The notes: generated by a model from the sequence alone, not told the origin. A DNA stretch of 64,000 nt from Amycolatopsis sp. (GCF_025464955.1 NZ_JAODNM010000031.1:1-64000); one strand, 5' to 3'. Counted from the stretch's first letter, positions 8,659 to 17,984 are shown. Numbers and translations: made by a program.

Positions 8659-10431
8659 GTGACTACTCTCCCGCCGGAACCCGAGTATCTACCGCCCGTT
8701 CCCGTCAGTTCCGTCCAGCGTGTGCTCTCGGCCTACGAAAGGATAGCCGAGGTCGACCGGCCGGAGATCTGGATAACCCTGAGGTCCAAGGAAGACGTCC
8801 TCGTCGAGGCGAAGGCGCTCGACGAGCGTGTGCGCGCGGGGGAGTCGCTGCCACTGGCGGGTTTGCTGCTCGCGGTGAAGGACAACGTGGACGTCGCGGG
8901 CCTGCCGACCACAGCGGGTTGCACGGCTTATGCGTACTTCCCGGAGGAAAGCGCTGTCGCGGTCGGCCGCCTGATCAGCGCGGGGGCGGTGGTGCTCGGC
9001 AAGACCAACCTCGACCAGTTCGCGACCGGGCTGGCCGGTACCCGCAGCCCGTATGGTCCCGTGCGGGGCGTGCCGGACCCGGAGAAGATCGCCGGTGGGT
9101 CGAGTGCGGGTTCCGCGGTCGCCGTCGCGCTCGAGCTTGTCGACATAGCGATCGGCACGGACACCGCGGGTTCGGGCCGTGTACCCGCCGCCTTCACCGG
9201 AATCGTCGGCCTGAAGCCGACGCTCGGGCTCGTCCCGAAGACCGGGGTGGTGCCGGCGTCGCGGACGTATGACTGCGTAACGGTTTTCGCCCGCACACTC
9301 GCCACCGCGCAGCTGGCGCTCGGCGAGATGACCGGCGTGGACGACACCGACCCCAGCAGTCGCGCTTGGCCTGCTTCGGTCCGGTTGGGCGCGGGCGAGC
9401 ATCCCCGTGTCGCCATCCCGGACGACGCTGCCCTCGCACTGCTGTCCGAGGGCGCGAAGCGTGCGTTCACCACCGTCGTGAAGACGTTGCGAGCGGCCGG
9501 GGTCGCGATCCGGACCATCGACCTGACGCCGTTCCAGCAAGCGGGTTCGCTGCTCTACGACGGCGCGCTGGTCGCTGAAAGGTACGCGTCGGTGGGCGAA
9601 TTCGTCGCCGGTCACCAGGCGGACACCGACCCCGCGGTGGCGGGGCTCATTCTCGCGGCCGGGGAGCTCAAGGCCCATGAACTCGTCGCCGACCAGAAGC
9701 GACTCGACGCGCTGAAGACCACCGTCGCGTCCCTCCTGACCGGTCTCGACGCGCTTCTGCTGCCGACCGTGCCGGAGCATCCGACCGTCGCGGAGGTGTT
9801 GGCCGATCCGGTGGGCGTGCCGCGGCGGCTGGGCGTCTACGCCAACTTCGTCAACCTGCTTGACATGGCGGCTGTCGCGGTCCCGGCGGGCAAGGCCGAC
9901 GGCAGCCCGTTCGGGGTCTCCGTCGTCACCCGGGCTTTCGACGACCAGGTGGCGATCGACCTCGCCGGGGTGCTGACCGGGGAGCAGAGTTTTTCCCCTT
10001 ACCCGACAACGGGAATCGACGTCGTTGTGTTCGGCGCGCACCTGCGCGGCCAGCCGCTCAACAACCGGTTGATCGCGCTCGGCGCGCGCTTCTCGGGTGA
10101 GGTCGTCACCGCCGGGGAGTATCGCATGGTCGCGCTACTCCCCGAGTCGGACGAGGCGCCGACACCGGGGATCGTGCACGTCGACGGTTTCGGTGCCGCA
10201 CTCGAAGGCGAACGCTGGACGATTTCCCCAGGAGGGCTGGGACTTTTCCTGACCGAGCTGGCCGCCCCGCTGACGCTCGGCCCGATCACGCTGGCAGGCG
10301 GTGGCTCGGCGCTCGGCGTCCTGTGCGACCCGGTCGCGGCCTCGGACGCGCCCGACATCACGAAGTTCGGCGGCTGGCGAGCCTACCTGCGCCACCTCAG
10401 CATCTTCAGGTCGAGGAGCGAAGCGGCTTAA
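8659..10431 (+). CDS. atzF: Allophanate hydrolase
   Basis: A 590-residue enzyme that hydrolyses allophanate to carbon dioxide and ammonia. The N-terminal amidase-signature domain has the catalytic Lys at 74 ([10 protein letters not shown]), the Ser pair at 148-149 (GGSSAGSA) and the nucleophile Ser at about 172 ([14 protein letters not shown]). A separate C-terminal domain (about residues 450-590) beginning near [16 protein letters not shown] is typical of AtzF-type allophanate hydrolases. No urea carboxylase gene is present nearby, so the source of allophanate is not evident. The ATG-equivalent start is GTG 8659 with a GAAAGGA site. The 3' end overlaps the convergent pyrD stop by four bases. 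Confidence 0.9.
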   Translation: MTTLPPEPEYLPPVPVSSVQRVLSAYERIAEVDRPEIWITLRSKEDVLVEAKALDERVRAGESLPLAGLLLAVKDNVDVAGLPTTAGCTAYAYFPEESAVAVGRLISAGAVVLGKTNLDQFATGLAGTRSPYGPVRGVPDPEKIAGGSSAGSAVAVALELVDIAIGTDTAGSGRVPAAFTGIVGLKPTLGLVPKTGVVPASRTYDCVTVFARTLATAQLALGEMTGVDDTDPSSRAWPASVRLGAGEHPRVAIPDDAALALLSEGAKRAFTTVVKTLRAAGVAIRTIDLTPFQQAGSLLYDGALVAERYASVGEFVAGHQADTDPAVAGLILAAGELKAHELVADQKRLDALKTTVASLLTGLDALLLPTVPEHPTVAEVLADPVGVPRRLGVYANFVNLLDMAAVAVPAGKADGSPFGVSVVTRAFDDQVAIDLAGVLTGEQSFSPYPTTGIDVVVFGAHLRGQPLNNRLIALGARFSGEVVTAGEYRMVALLPESDEAPTPGIVHVDGFGAALEGERWTISPGGLGLFLTELAAPLTLGPITLAGGGSALGVLCDPVAASDAPDITKFGGWRAYLRHLSIFRSRSEAA

Positions 10432-11483
10432 CGAGCGAGGCCCCGGTTGATCCGCCGGACCAGGCCGGGGCCGTGCAGGGCGAAGCCGGTGTAGAGCTGG
10501 ACCAGGCTCGCGCCGGCGTCCAGCATGCGCCGCGCGTCGTCGGCGCCGAGGAGACCGCCGACGCCGATGATCGGCAGTTTGCCGTCGGTATGGCGGTGGA
10601 CGTACCGGACGACGTCGAGCGCACGCGCGGTGAGCGGCCGCCCGGATAAGCCGCCCGCCTGCGCGCCGACGGGTGCGTCGGTGGAAGCGATGCCGTCCCT
10701 GGACAGGGTGGTGTTGGTGGCGATGAGCCCCGCGACGCCGTGGGCGGTGCAGACGTCGAGTAGCTCGGTCAGCGCCTCGTCGGAGAGGTCCGGCGCGACC
10801 TTGACCAGCAACGGCGTCGGCGTCCTGCCCGCTTCCGCGGCCAATGCCGCCGAAGTGGCCCCCAGCTCGGCCAGCAGCTCTGCCAGCGCCGACTTGTCCT
10901 GCAGCTCGCGCAGGCCAGGGGTGTTGGGGGAGCTGACATTGATGGCGAAGTAGTCCGCGTACGGGTACAGCGAGCGCAGGGACGTCTGGTAGTCCGCGAC
11001 AGCGTCTTCAAGCGCGGTGACCTTCGACTTGCCGATGCTGACGCCGAGCGGGACGTCCGGTTTTCCCCGGGCGGCGAGGCTCGCCGCGAGCGCTTCCGCG
11101 CCCGCGTTGTTGAAGCCCATCCGGTTGATCACCGCGTCGCTGGAAGCGAGGGTGAACAGCCGCGGTTTCGGGTTGCCCGGCTGCGCCAGCGCGGTCACCG
11201 TGCCGACCTCGACGAACCCGAAGCCCAGCGCCGGCCAGGCGTGCAGCGCGCGGCCGTTCTTGTCCATGCCCGCGGCGAGGCCGACCGGGTTGGGGAACCG
11301 CAGGCCCAGCACGTCGACCGGGTTGGCGGTGCCGTAGTGCGCGCGCAGGGCCCGAAGCGCGGGCGAGACCGTGCCGAGGCGGCTCAGTATCCGCAGCGTG
11401 CGCTCGTGCACCAGCTCGGGGTCATTACCGTTGACCCGGTACAGCGCCGGCCGGACGATCTTGTCGAAGAACACGGCCACCAT
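10428..11483 (-). CDS. pyrD: Dihydroorotate dehydrogenase (quinone), class 2
   Basis: The 351-residue FMN enzyme oxidises dihydroorotate to orotate in pyrimidine synthesis, passing electrons to the quinone pool. The N-terminal helices ([14 protein letters not shown]) that attach class 2 enzymes to the membrane are present. Core motifs include [38 protein letters not shown] and [15 protein letters not shown], the last carrying the catalytic Ser region. The C-terminal phosphate-binding segment reads GVGGL...[10 protein letters not shown]. The gene converges on atzF with a four-base overlap. It stands alone here, apart from other pyr genes. Confidence 0.95.
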   Translation of the reverse strand: MVAVFFDKIVRPALYRVNGNDPELVHERTLRILSRLGTVSPALRALRAHYGTANPVDVLGLRFPNPVGLAAGMDKNGRALHAWPALGFGFVEVGTVTALAQPGNPKPRLFTLASSDAVINRMGFNNAGAEALAASLAARGKPDVPLGVSIGKSKVTALEDAVADYQTSLRSLYPYADYFAINVSSPNTPGLRELQDKSALAELLAELGATSAALAAEAGRTPTPLLVKVAPDLSDEALTELLDVCTAHGVAGLIATNTTLSRDGIASTDAPVGAQAGGLSGRPLTARALDVVRYVHRHTDGKLPIIGVGGLLGADDARRMLDAGASLVQLYTGFALHGPGLVRRINRGLAR

Positions 11484-11505
11484 GCTGCCTCACCGGCGGG
11501 CGCGG

Positions 11506-12066
11506 CTACTTGCGGGCCTTCCACTCGCCTTCGAGCATCGCGAAGACCAGCTCGTCGGTCCACTCGCCCTTGACGATCTCGTTCTCGCGGAGGTGGGCTT
11601 CCTTGCGCATGCCGAGACGTTCCATCAGGCTCGCGGACGCGGTGTTGCGGCCGTCGCAGCGGCCGATGATCCGGTGCAGGCCGAGGTCCTCGAAGCCCAG
11701 GCGCAGGAGCTCGGTGGCGGCTTCGGCCGCGTACCCCTGGCCGTGGAAGTCCGGGTGGAAGACGAACCCGATCTCACCGCAGCGGTGCTCGCTGCTGAGG
11801 TACTCAAGATTGAGGTCGCCGATCAACTGGCTGGTCGTGGCGAGTTCGACGGCGACGGCGAGGAGCTGCCCCTCGTCACGCAGCGTCGAGCTGTGCACCC
11901 GCTTGGCCAGTGCGGCGGCCGACTCGGCCCGGCTTCGCGGCCCCCAGTAGAGGTAGCGGGCGACGTCGGCGCGGGACTGGAAGGAGTTCAGCGAGTCGAG
12001 ATCAGCCGAGGTGAACGGCCTGAGGATCAGGCGTTCGGTGGTAATCGGATAGTCCGGACGGAGCAT
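11506..12066 (-). CDS. GNAT-family N-acetyltransferase (RimJ/RimL-like)
   Basis: A 186-residue acetyltransferase. It starts with TERLILRPFTSADLDSL, typical of the RimJ/RimL subgroup, and has the acetyl-CoA loop in HPDFHGQGYAAEAATELLRL, then the NTASASLMERLGM motif. The substrate cannot be read from sequence: it may be a protein N-terminus or a small molecule such as an antibiotic. Upstream on this strand lies a 430-base gene-free stretch with strong secondary structure, so expression may be controlled at the RNA level. pyrD begins 22 bases downstream and may be co-transcribed. Confidence 0.85.
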   Translation of the reverse strand: MLRPDYPITTERLILRPFTSADLDSLNSFQSRADVARYLYWGPRSRAESAAALAKRVHSSTLRDEGQLLAVAVELATTSQLIGDLNLEYLSSEHRCGEIGFVFHPDFHGQGYAAEAATELLRLGFEDLGLHRIIGRCDGRNTASASLMERLGMRKEAHLRENEIVKGEWTDELVFAMLEGEWKARK

Positions 12067-12497
12067 GCCTCCCAGGCTAGTGGCCTAAGCCACACCGTGG
12101 GGTGAATATCGGTGAAAGGAGGCCCGGGCACGCCCGGTGGTTGTAAAGAGACCCCCGACGCGGCTCCTGTACGGCGTAACCGCACAGGCCAGGGACGGAC
12201 CGGTTCCCTGAAGCATCGGGGGTCTGGCGACTGCCTGGTATTCACCGGCAGGCACGCACGCGACGCAGGCAATGAGCCGAAGGTGGCTCGTCTAGCGCTG
12301 CTCAAAGTCCAATCGCGTGTTGTCCGCTAGCGGACAGTCACCTCACGTGTCCTGTTGCTATACAACTTTGGACCACCTCCTCTCTCGTGTACCCCAACGC
12401 TAGGCGAAGAACTCCGACGGCTGCAACATCAATTTTCCCGCGCTCCTCGCCACCAGGACTCGTGAGCGTTCCGGCGCGCTGGAACCGGCCGCAACGC
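12067..12497. other. Gene-free region with a predicted three-way junction and palindromes
   Basis: No convincing gene. AGACCCCCGA (12149-12158) pairs with TCGGGGGTCT (12216-12225) and encloses two hairpins: CCTGT/ACAGG (12166-12188) and CAGGGA/TCCCTG (12190-12210), a compact three-way junction of about 77 bases. Read on the minus strand, its closing stem is followed by CTTTA, so it may act as leader or terminator for the GNAT gene. Further right are the perfect palindrome TGTCCGCTAGCGGACA (12321-12336) and GTTG-N5-CAAC (12354-12366). I do not recognise an RNA family. Confidence 0.45.
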
Positions 12498-12505
12498 TCA
12501 CGAGT
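12458..12505. repeat. Inverted repeat ACTCGTGAGCGTT at the 3' end of nei
   Basis: ACTCGTGAGCGTT (12458-12470) and AACGCTCACGAGT (12493-12505) form a perfect 13-bp stem with a 22-base loop. It overlaps the last codons of the glycosylase gene and could be its terminator. A half-copy, ACTTGTGAGCGTTCCGG, lies at 55876, at the edge of the Hsp90-like pseudogene, so this may be a third dispersed repeat type. Confidence 0.55.
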
Positions 12506-13301
12506 TCGGGTGCGGTCCGGGCTGGCAGTTCGGGCAGAACCAGGTCGGCCGGCGCTGGACGTCGTGGCCCTGGGTTGCCACCAGAACCCGCCCGCCACAG
12601 CGGAAGCAGCCCTGCCGGGTGCGCTCGTAGACCCAGTTCATCCGGCCGCGGCGGAGGTCGCCGGTGGTGCACTGCTCGTGCCGCCAGGCGTTGACCAGCA
12701 GCAGCTTGCGGGCCAGCGCGACGGCCTTCATCGGGTCCACTTCGGACACCGGTGTCCACGGGGAAACCTTGAGCAGGAAGCAGATCTCGCATTTGTAGAG
12801 GCTGCCGACCCCGGCCATCACGCGCTGGTCCAACAGCGCGAGGCCGAGTTCGCGAGCGGGCACCGCGGCGAGGGCGACGGCGGCCGGCGCCGCGAGCTCG
12901 TCTGTCCACAGTGGATCAAGCAGGTCCGGTCCGAGGTGCTCGACGAGCCGGTACTCCTCGGCGGTCGGCAGGAGTTTCAGGTCGTGCAGCCGGAAACCGA
13001 CCGCCTGGACGTCCTCGCCGGCCAGGATGACCCTGGCGTGATGGGCGGGATGACGCCAGCGCGCGTCGATCGGGTAGACCGCCCAGGCGCCGTCCATCTT
13101 CAGGTGGCTGTGCAGGCTCAGATCACCGGAGAACCGGGTGAAGATGTGCTTGCCGACGGTCGCCACGCCGAGCACTACCCGGCCGGACACGTCCCTGGTG
13201 GCGAGTGCGGGATGGCGGAACTCGCCGCGGGTCAGCGTCTTGCCGGCGAGCGCCCGGTCCAGGGTCTTCCCGGCCAGGAAGACCGTGTCGCCCTCCGGCA
13301 T
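12498..13301 (-). CDS. Fpg/Nei-family DNA glycosylase, endonuclease VIII type (Nei2-like)
   Basis: A 267-residue bifunctional glycosylase/AP lyase that removes oxidised bases. It starts MPEGDTVFLAGKTL: Pro2 and Glu3 are the catalytic residues, and the DTV sequence favours endonuclease VIII (Nei) over Fpg. The helix-two-turn-helix segment reads LLDQRVMAGVGSLYKCEICF, and the C-terminal zinc finger is CFRCGG...CPNC. The gene lies five bases from the stop of the ParA-like gene on the same strand, so it probably belongs to that transcript. Mycobacterial Nei2 is the nearest relative I can recall. Confidence 0.88.
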   Translation of the reverse strand: MPEGDTVFLAGKTLDRALAGKTLTRGEFRHPALATRDVSGRVVLGVATVGKHIFTRFSGDLSLHSHLKMDGAWAVYPIDARWRHPAHHARVILAGEDVQAVGFRLHDLKLLPTAEEYRLVEHLGPDLLDPLWTDELAAPAAVALAAVPARELGLALLDQRVMAGVGSLYKCEICFLLKVSPWTPVSEVDPMKAVALARKLLLVNAWRHEQCTTGDLRRGRMNWVYERTRQGCFRCGGRVLVATQGHDVQRRPTWFCPNCQPGPHPNS

Positions 13302-13305
13302 CGGC

Positions 13306-14256
13306 TCAGCCGCTCTGCGGGGCGTTCGTCGGTCGCAGCTCGTAGACCTCGCCGGCCGGGTCCTCCCGGTCCACTCCGTTGACCGGGGCTTCCGGGTTTG
13401 CTGTGTCTTCGGTGTTGTCCGAGTTGTCGGTGTCCAACGGGTCCTCGTCGGACTTGATGCGGTGCCTGCCCGCGCGGCTCGACCGCAGGATCTTCGCCAG
13501 CACCATGTTGAAGGTGAGCGCGATCTCCTGGGCTCCGGGGGAGTGCCACTCGTGGATCGGGCTGCACGCGCCCTGTGCCTGCTGGACGGCCAGCCGGTCG
13601 GTGATCGCGGTGGGCATGACCAGCGAGCCGAAGGAGTCGCGCAGCTCGGCGATCCGGAACTGGTGCTCGTACGACCGGACTCGCAGCTTGTTGACCAGCA
13701 CGCCGATCGCGCGCAGGCCGGGATTGTTGTCCTCGCGGATCTTCTCGATCGCCTCCAGCGCCCGCTGCGCGCCCGCGACGGCGTACATCGTCGGCTCGGT
13801 GACGATCAGGGCGCTGTCGGCGGCCACCAGCGCGGACTTCGTCAGCCTGCCGAGCGACGGCGGGCAGTCCAGGATGACCAGCTCGTACGGGGTGTCCCGG
13901 AGCGGCTTCTGGTGGAGTTCGTCCAGTGCCCTGGACAGGTTCTCCAGGCGGCGCGCGTCGGCGCCAGGCTCGTTGAGCTGCTCGAGGTCCTCCGACCCGA
14001 CGAGGACGTCGACGTTGTCGCTCCAGATGCTCGGCGCGATGGCCCGCTCCAGTACCGAGCGGCGCGGGTCTTCGAGGACGTGGACCAGGGTGGCGTCGGT
14101 GTAGGGCGGATCCAGTGACGACGTGGCGTTGCCCTGGGGGTCGAGGTCGACCACCAGCGTCCGGGTTCCCCTACGCAGAGCAGCCGATGCGATACCCAGG
14201 GCGACCGTCGTTTTACCGACGCCACCCTTCAGACTGAGTACGGCGACCGTGTGCAC
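13306..14256 (-). CDS. ParA/Soj-family ATPase, downstream copy
   Basis: A 316-residue ParA-type ATPase with a deviant Walker A (KGGVGKTT, residues 10-17), the Walker A' segment LVVDLDPQGNAT and Walker B region LVILDCPPSLGRLTKSAL. It has a charged C-terminal tail of about 70 residues rich in Asp and Glu that the neighbouring copy lacks. No ParB gene or parS-like sequence is nearby, so it is an orphan ParA that may position some cellular cargo or septum component. I chose the GTG at 14256, ten bases after the stop of the upstream paralogue, because the ATPase fold begins there; a longer frame overlaps that gene. Confidence 0.8.
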   Translation of the reverse strand: MHTVAVLSLKGGVGKTTVALGIASAALRRGTRTLVVDLDPQGNATSSLDPPYTDATLVHVLEDPRRSVLERAIAPSIWSDNVDVLVGSEDLEQLNEPGADARRLENLSRALDELHQKPLRDTPYELVILDCPPSLGRLTKSALVAADSALIVTEPTMYAVAGAQRALEAIEKIREDNNPGLRAIGVLVNKLRVRSYEHQFRIAELRDSFGSLVMPTAITDRLAVQQAQGACSPIHEWHSPGAQEIALTFNMVLAKILRSSRAGRHRIKSDEDPLDTDNSDNTEDTANPEAPVNGVDREDPAGEVYELRPTNAPQSG

Positions 14257-14266
14257 TTGAGTGAGC

Positions 14267-15055
14267 CTACGGGCTGACGGGCAGTACGTGGCCCAGCAAG
14301 GTGTCGAACGCCGCTCCCAGCTCGCGTCCACCGGCCGTCCGCACCTGATGGAGCGGGGCGCACGCGCCTTGCGCCTGCTGGACTGCCACCCGTTCGGGTA
14401 GTACCGGATCGAGGACCAGCCCCCCGAAGGTCTCCCGGAGTTCGGCCACCCGGAACTCGTGTTCGGTCAGGCGGGGCTTGACCCGGTTGACGACCACGCC
14501 GAGCGCTTTCAGCTTGGGGTTGTGCTCGGCCCGTTCGGCTTCGACGGCTTCCGCGGCGCGTTGCACGCCGGAAACGGCGAACAGCGAGGGCTCGGTCACC
14601 AGGAGCGCGCCGTCGGCGGCGACCAGTGCGGAGCGGGTCAGCCTGCCGAGTGACGGCGGGCAGTCCAGCAGGACCAGCCGGTAGGGCGTCTCGCCGTGGT
14701 CGACGAGCTTTCCCAGCTCCGCCAAGGCCCCGGCCAAGCGGTTCAGCCGTCGTGAACCGGGGTCGGGGTCGTTGAACGCCTCGGTCGCCTCCGACCCGGT
14801 GAGGACGTCGACACCGGCGCCCCAAGCGCTGGCGGTGATCGCACCGGCCACCACGGACCGGCGCGGATCCGCCAGGACGTCGGCCACCGTGGTGCGGGTG
14901 GCTGCCGGGTCGAGGGCGGCGGTGGCGTTGCACTGGGGGTCGAGGTCGACGACGAGCGTCCGCAGGCCCCGCTTCAGTGCGGCCGAGGCGAGCCCCAGCG
15001 TGACCGTGGTCTTGCCGACCCCACCTTTGAGACTGAGTATCGCGACGGTCTGCAC
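14267..15055 (-). CDS. ParA/Soj-family ATPase, upstream copy
   Basis: A 262-residue paralogue of the next gene, similar over its whole length: KGGVGKTTVTLG (residues 10 onward), LVVDLDPQCNATAALDPA, VLLDCPPSLGRLTRSAL and AVQQAQGACAPLH all have close counterparts in the downstream copy. The pair clearly arose by tandem duplication. This copy lacks the acidic C-terminal tail. Like its neighbour it has no ParB partner in view. The ATG-equivalent start follows a short gap to the divergent methyltransferase gene at 15176. Confidence 0.8.
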   Translation of the reverse strand: MQTVAILSLKGGVGKTTVTLGLASAALKRGLRTLVVDLDPQCNATAALDPAATRTTVADVLADPRRSVVAGAITASAWGAGVDVLTGSEATEAFNDPDPGSRRLNRLAGALAELGKLVDHGETPYRLVLLDCPPSLGRLTRSALVAADGALLVTEPSLFAVSGVQRAAEAVEAERAEHNPKLKALGVVVNRVKPRLTEHEFRVAELRETFGGLVLDPVLPERVAVQQAQGACAPLHQVRTAGGRELGAAFDTLLGHVLPVSP

Positions 15056-15175
15056 AGGCGGAGCCTATGACAGGGACGGGTGCGAAGCGCTTCCGTTGAG
15101 GGTGGTGAGGGCTGCGGCACGCTGTGATGATCGGCGCTCCCCGCCTCTCTGGGGTCACCCGTTAGGCTCAGCCCC

Positions 15176-15913
15176 ATGAAAACGGACACCCTGGCCGCAC
15201 GTGGATCCCGAGCGGTGCGCCGAGTGCTCGAGGCCGAACTTTCCGCCGCCCGCGCGCGGGGTGCCGAGCACCCGAATGTCGTCGACGTCGGTGGCGGCAG
15301 CGGTGGCTGGGCGGTTCCGTTGGCGGCCGCTGGGTGCCTCGTCACGGTCGTCGAGCCGAACCCGAACGCACTGGCCACCTTGCGCCGCCGGGCGGCCGAA
15401 GAGGGCGTTTCCGACCGGATCACCGTCGTCGCGGACGACTCCGACGCGCTGGGCGCCCACGTCGCGCCCGGCTCCGCGGACCTGGTGCTGGCGCACGGAC
15501 TCCTCGAAGTGGTCGACGACCCGGCCGCCGTCGTGGCGGCGCTCGCGAAGGCGGTCGCTCCCGGTGGAGCGGTCTCGGTGCTGGTGGCGAACCGGAGCGC
15601 GGCGATCCTCCAACGGGCGCTGGCCGGTCGCCTCGCGGAGGCGCGCCAACTGCTGAGCCATGCCGACGGTGTGCTGCCCGGCGAGCGGGACACCGTCCTC
15701 AGGCGCTTCGACGTCGACGGGGTGCAGGCGATGCTCGAGGCCGCGGGGCTCGTCGTGGCGCTCGTCCAGGGCGACGGCGTGGTGTCGGACGTCATGCCGG
15801 GCGCCGGTGCCCGTGAAGACGAACTGGCCGAGTTCGAACTGGCCGCCGCTACGGTGTCGCCGCTGCGCGACGTCGCGAGCCGCCTGCACGCACTGGCGCG
15901 CCGCGCCTCCTGA
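15176..15913 (+). CDS. SAM-dependent methyltransferase, substrate unknown
   Basis: A 245-residue class I methyltransferase. The SAM-binding motif I is NVVDVGGGSGGWAVPLA, followed by an acidic residue ending strand 2 (VTVVEPNPNAL) and DLVLAHGLLEVVDDP for motif IV. The C-terminal part does not reveal a substrate. It lies between the parA pair (divergent) and dinB (48 bases downstream, same strand), an arrangement that does not indicate a pathway. Confidence 0.82.
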   Translation: MKTDTLAARGSRAVRRVLEAELSAARARGAEHPNVVDVGGGSGGWAVPLAAAGCLVTVVEPNPNALATLRRRAAEEGVSDRITVVADDSDALGAHVAPGSADLVLAHGLLEVVDDPAAVVAALAKAVAPGGAVSVLVANRSAAILQRALAGRLAEARQLLSHADGVLPGERDTVLRRFDVDGVQAMLEAAGLVVALVQGDGVVSDVMPGAGAREDELAEFELAAATVSPLRDVASRLHALARRAS

Positions 15914-15961
15914 ACGAGTGAGTCGGGAAACTGTCGGTGCCGGCGGCTAACGTCGGCGTCG

Positions 15962-17203
15962 ATGGGACGCAACACTGATCTGCCCGCGGGACACACGCGG
16001 TTCCGGGTCGCCCCCTGGCACACGCCGGACGACACCGGCTGCGGGATGCTGCACGTCGACATGGACGCGTTCTTCGTCGCGTGCGAGCTGCGTACGCGGC
16101 CCGAGCTGGTGGACCGGCCCGTGGTCGTCGCGGGCGGCGGGCCCCGGTCGGTGGTGGCCGCGGCGAACTACCCCGCGCGCAAGTTCGGTGTGCACTCCGC
16201 GATGCCGTTCAGCACAGCGAAGCGGCTGTGCCCGCAGCTGATCAACATCACGCCGACGTTCGGCCTCTACGGTGAGGTCTCGCAGGGGGTGATGGCAATC
16301 TTCCGGGAGCTCACCCCGCTGGTCGAGCCGCTGAGCCTGGACGAGGCCTTCCTCGACGTGCGGGGCGCGCTGCGCCGGCTGAACCTGACGCCCGCGGGCA
16401 TCGGCGCCGAGATCCGCGGCAGGGTCGCCGCCGAGCACGGCATCGTCTGCTCGGTCGGTGTGGCGAAGGTCAAGTTCATCGCGAAACTCGCTTCCGGGAT
16501 GGCGAAACCGGACGGCATGGTCGTCGTCCCCGCCGAGCAGACGCTGGAGTTCCTGCACCCGCTGCCGGTGTCCGCGCTGTGGGGGGTCGGCAAGCGCACC
16601 GCGGAGCATCTGCACAAGCTCGGCCTGGACACGATCGCCGACGTCGCCCGCTCCCGGCTGCCGAGCCTGCGTCGCTCGGTCGGTGTGGCGGCGGGAGAGC
16701 ACCTGTGGGCGCTGGCGAACGGTCATGACGACCGTGAGGTGGTGCCGGAGACCGCCGAGAAGTCGATCGGCGCGGAGCGCACCTTCGACGTCGACCACCA
16801 CGATCGCGGGATCCTCGAGCTGGAGCTGCTGAGGCTGTCCGAGCGGGTCGCCGCGAGCCTGCGCGGCAAGGGGCTGCGGGGCCGGACCGTGTCGATCAAG
16901 GTCCGGTTCACCGATTTCAAGACGATCACCCGCGCCCGCACGATGGCCTCGGGGACCGACGTCGCCCGGGAGATCCACACGACGGCCGTCGAGCTGCTGA
17001 CCGAGCACGTGCCGACCGGCGCGGTACGGCTGATCGGGGTCCGGGTCGACGGGCTCGGCGACGGCGCGGACGGCGAGCAGCTCAGTTTCGAGACCTCCGA
17101 GCCCCGCTGGCGGGATGCCGAAGTGGCCGCGGACGTCGCCAGGTCCAAGTTCGGCGCCGCCGCGGTGCGTCCGGCGTCGTTGATTTCCCGGCCAGAAGAG
17201 TGA
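15962..17203 (+). CDS. dinB: DNA polymerase IV (Y-family translesion polymerase)
   Basis: A 413-residue Y-family DNA polymerase that copies past lesions. The catalytic metal-binding residues lie in LHVDMDAFFVACE and PLSLDEAFLDV, and YPARKFGVHSAMP is the conserved finger-domain motif. The thumb (VGKRTAEHLHKLG) and little-finger domain follow (SIKVRFTDFKTITRA). A canonical C-terminal beta-clamp-binding motif is not obvious; QLSFE near residue 380 is a candidate. The ATG at 15962 is the only sensible start. Confidence 0.92.
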   Translation: MGRNTDLPAGHTRFRVAPWHTPDDTGCGMLHVDMDAFFVACELRTRPELVDRPVVVAGGGPRSVVAAANYPARKFGVHSAMPFSTAKRLCPQLINITPTFGLYGEVSQGVMAIFRELTPLVEPLSLDEAFLDVRGALRRLNLTPAGIGAEIRGRVAAEHGIVCSVGVAKVKFIAKLASGMAKPDGMVVVPAEQTLEFLHPLPVSALWGVGKRTAEHLHKLGLDTIADVARSRLPSLRRSVGVAAGEHLWALANGHDDREVVPETAEKSIGAERTFDVDHHDRGILELELLRLSERVAASLRGKGLRGRTVSIKVRFTDFKTITRARTMASGTDVAREIHTTAVELLTEHVPTGAVRLIGVRVDGLGDGADGEQLSFETSEPRWRDAEVAADVARSKFGAAAVRPASLISRPEE

Positions 17204-17350
17204 TCTTTCCGGGTGCGGAGGGTGATTTTCGTCCCTGGACCGGGCTCAGAAGGCCCCGGATCGGCTGTTCCGGGCTGTTTTGGCCAAATCAATGCGTGCT
17301 TGATGCGGGATCGGGTAGTCCTCCGCGCGCAGGGCTCGTATCCTGGACAG

Positions 17351-17372
17351 TGACGCCCCGCCCGGGGGCGTC
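17351..17372 (+). other. Hairpin in the DUF3040 leader
   Basis: TGACGCCCC and GGGGGCGTCA form a 9-bp hairpin about 60 bases before the DUF3040 start. It may be the dinB terminator or part of the DUF3040 leader. The rest of the 230-base gap shows no gene. Confidence 0.4.
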
Positions 17373-17433
17373 ATGTTGGGTCCACGACGTTGCGCGGCCC
17401 GGCGCCCGCGACAGCCGTGCCGGAGGAGGAAAG

Positions 17434-17844
17434 ATGCCACTCTCCGAGCATGAGCAGCGGCTGCTCGATCAGATCGAGCGCGAGCTCTATGCCGAGGACC
17501 CCAAGTTCGCATCCACGGTGCGAGGCACCAGGCTGCGCCGCCCAGCGCGTCGACGCCGGCTGCAGGGTATTGCCCTGTTCGTCGTCGGCGTGGCACTTCT
17601 GGTGCTCGGCGTAGTGCTGCCCTTGCGCGTAGCCCAGATCCCCTTGGTGAGCGTGCTCGGGTTCCTGGTGATGTTCTTTGGGGTCATCCTCGCCTTCACC
17701 TCGATACGGCAGCATGCCGTCGAGGGTGACGGCAAAAGCGGTGGAGGGGAGTCGCGCGCCGGCGGTGGCAAGCAGTCGGCGCGGAAGAGTTCGTTCACCC
17801 AGCGGATGGAAGAGCGTTTCCGCCAACGTTTCGACGACCAGTAG
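17434..17844 (+). CDS. DUF3040 family membrane protein
   Basis: A 136-residue protein starting MPLSEHEQRLLDQIERELYA, the signature of DUF3040. Two hydrophobic segments at about residues 46-64 and 68-92 are followed by a basic tail (RKSSFTQRMEERFRQRF). The function is unknown; members are small actinobacterial membrane proteins often found near the dcw cluster. GGAGGAAAG precedes the ATG at 17434. Convergent with the transglutaminase gene across a repeat-rich gap. Confidence 0.88.
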   Translation: MPLSEHEQRLLDQIERELYAEDPKFASTVRGTRLRRPARRRRLQGIALFVVGVALLVLGVVLPLRVAQIPLVSVLGFLVMFFGVILAFTSIRQHAVEGDGKSGGGESRAGGGKQSARKSSFTQRMEERFRQRFDDQ

Positions 17845-17866
17845 CGGGCTCGCCCGCAACTACTCC

Positions 17867-17901
17867 GATGTCCGCGTTCCGATCACCGGGACGCGGACAT
17901 C
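17867..17901 (+). terminator. Hairpin after the DUF3040 gene
   Basis: GATGTCCGCGT (17867-17877) pairs perfectly with ACGCGGACATC (17891-17901) across a 13-base loop, 22 bases after the stop codon. There is no clear T tract, so it may be an actinobacterial-type I-shaped terminator. Confidence 0.55.
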
Positions 17902-17984
17902 TGCGTCTCCAGGGACGCCGCGCGTGGGGCTTAGGCGCCCAACAGTGCAGGGCGGCTCTACGGCAGCAGGGCCACTGCGCAATT

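Noticed and set aside
12338..12598. Minus-strand 86-codon frame ending EEVVQSCIATGHVR as a leader peptide for the GNAT gene
   Set aside because: It overlaps the nei gene antisense-free end in another frame, and no start with ribosome site could be fixed; only the downstream RNA structure is reported.
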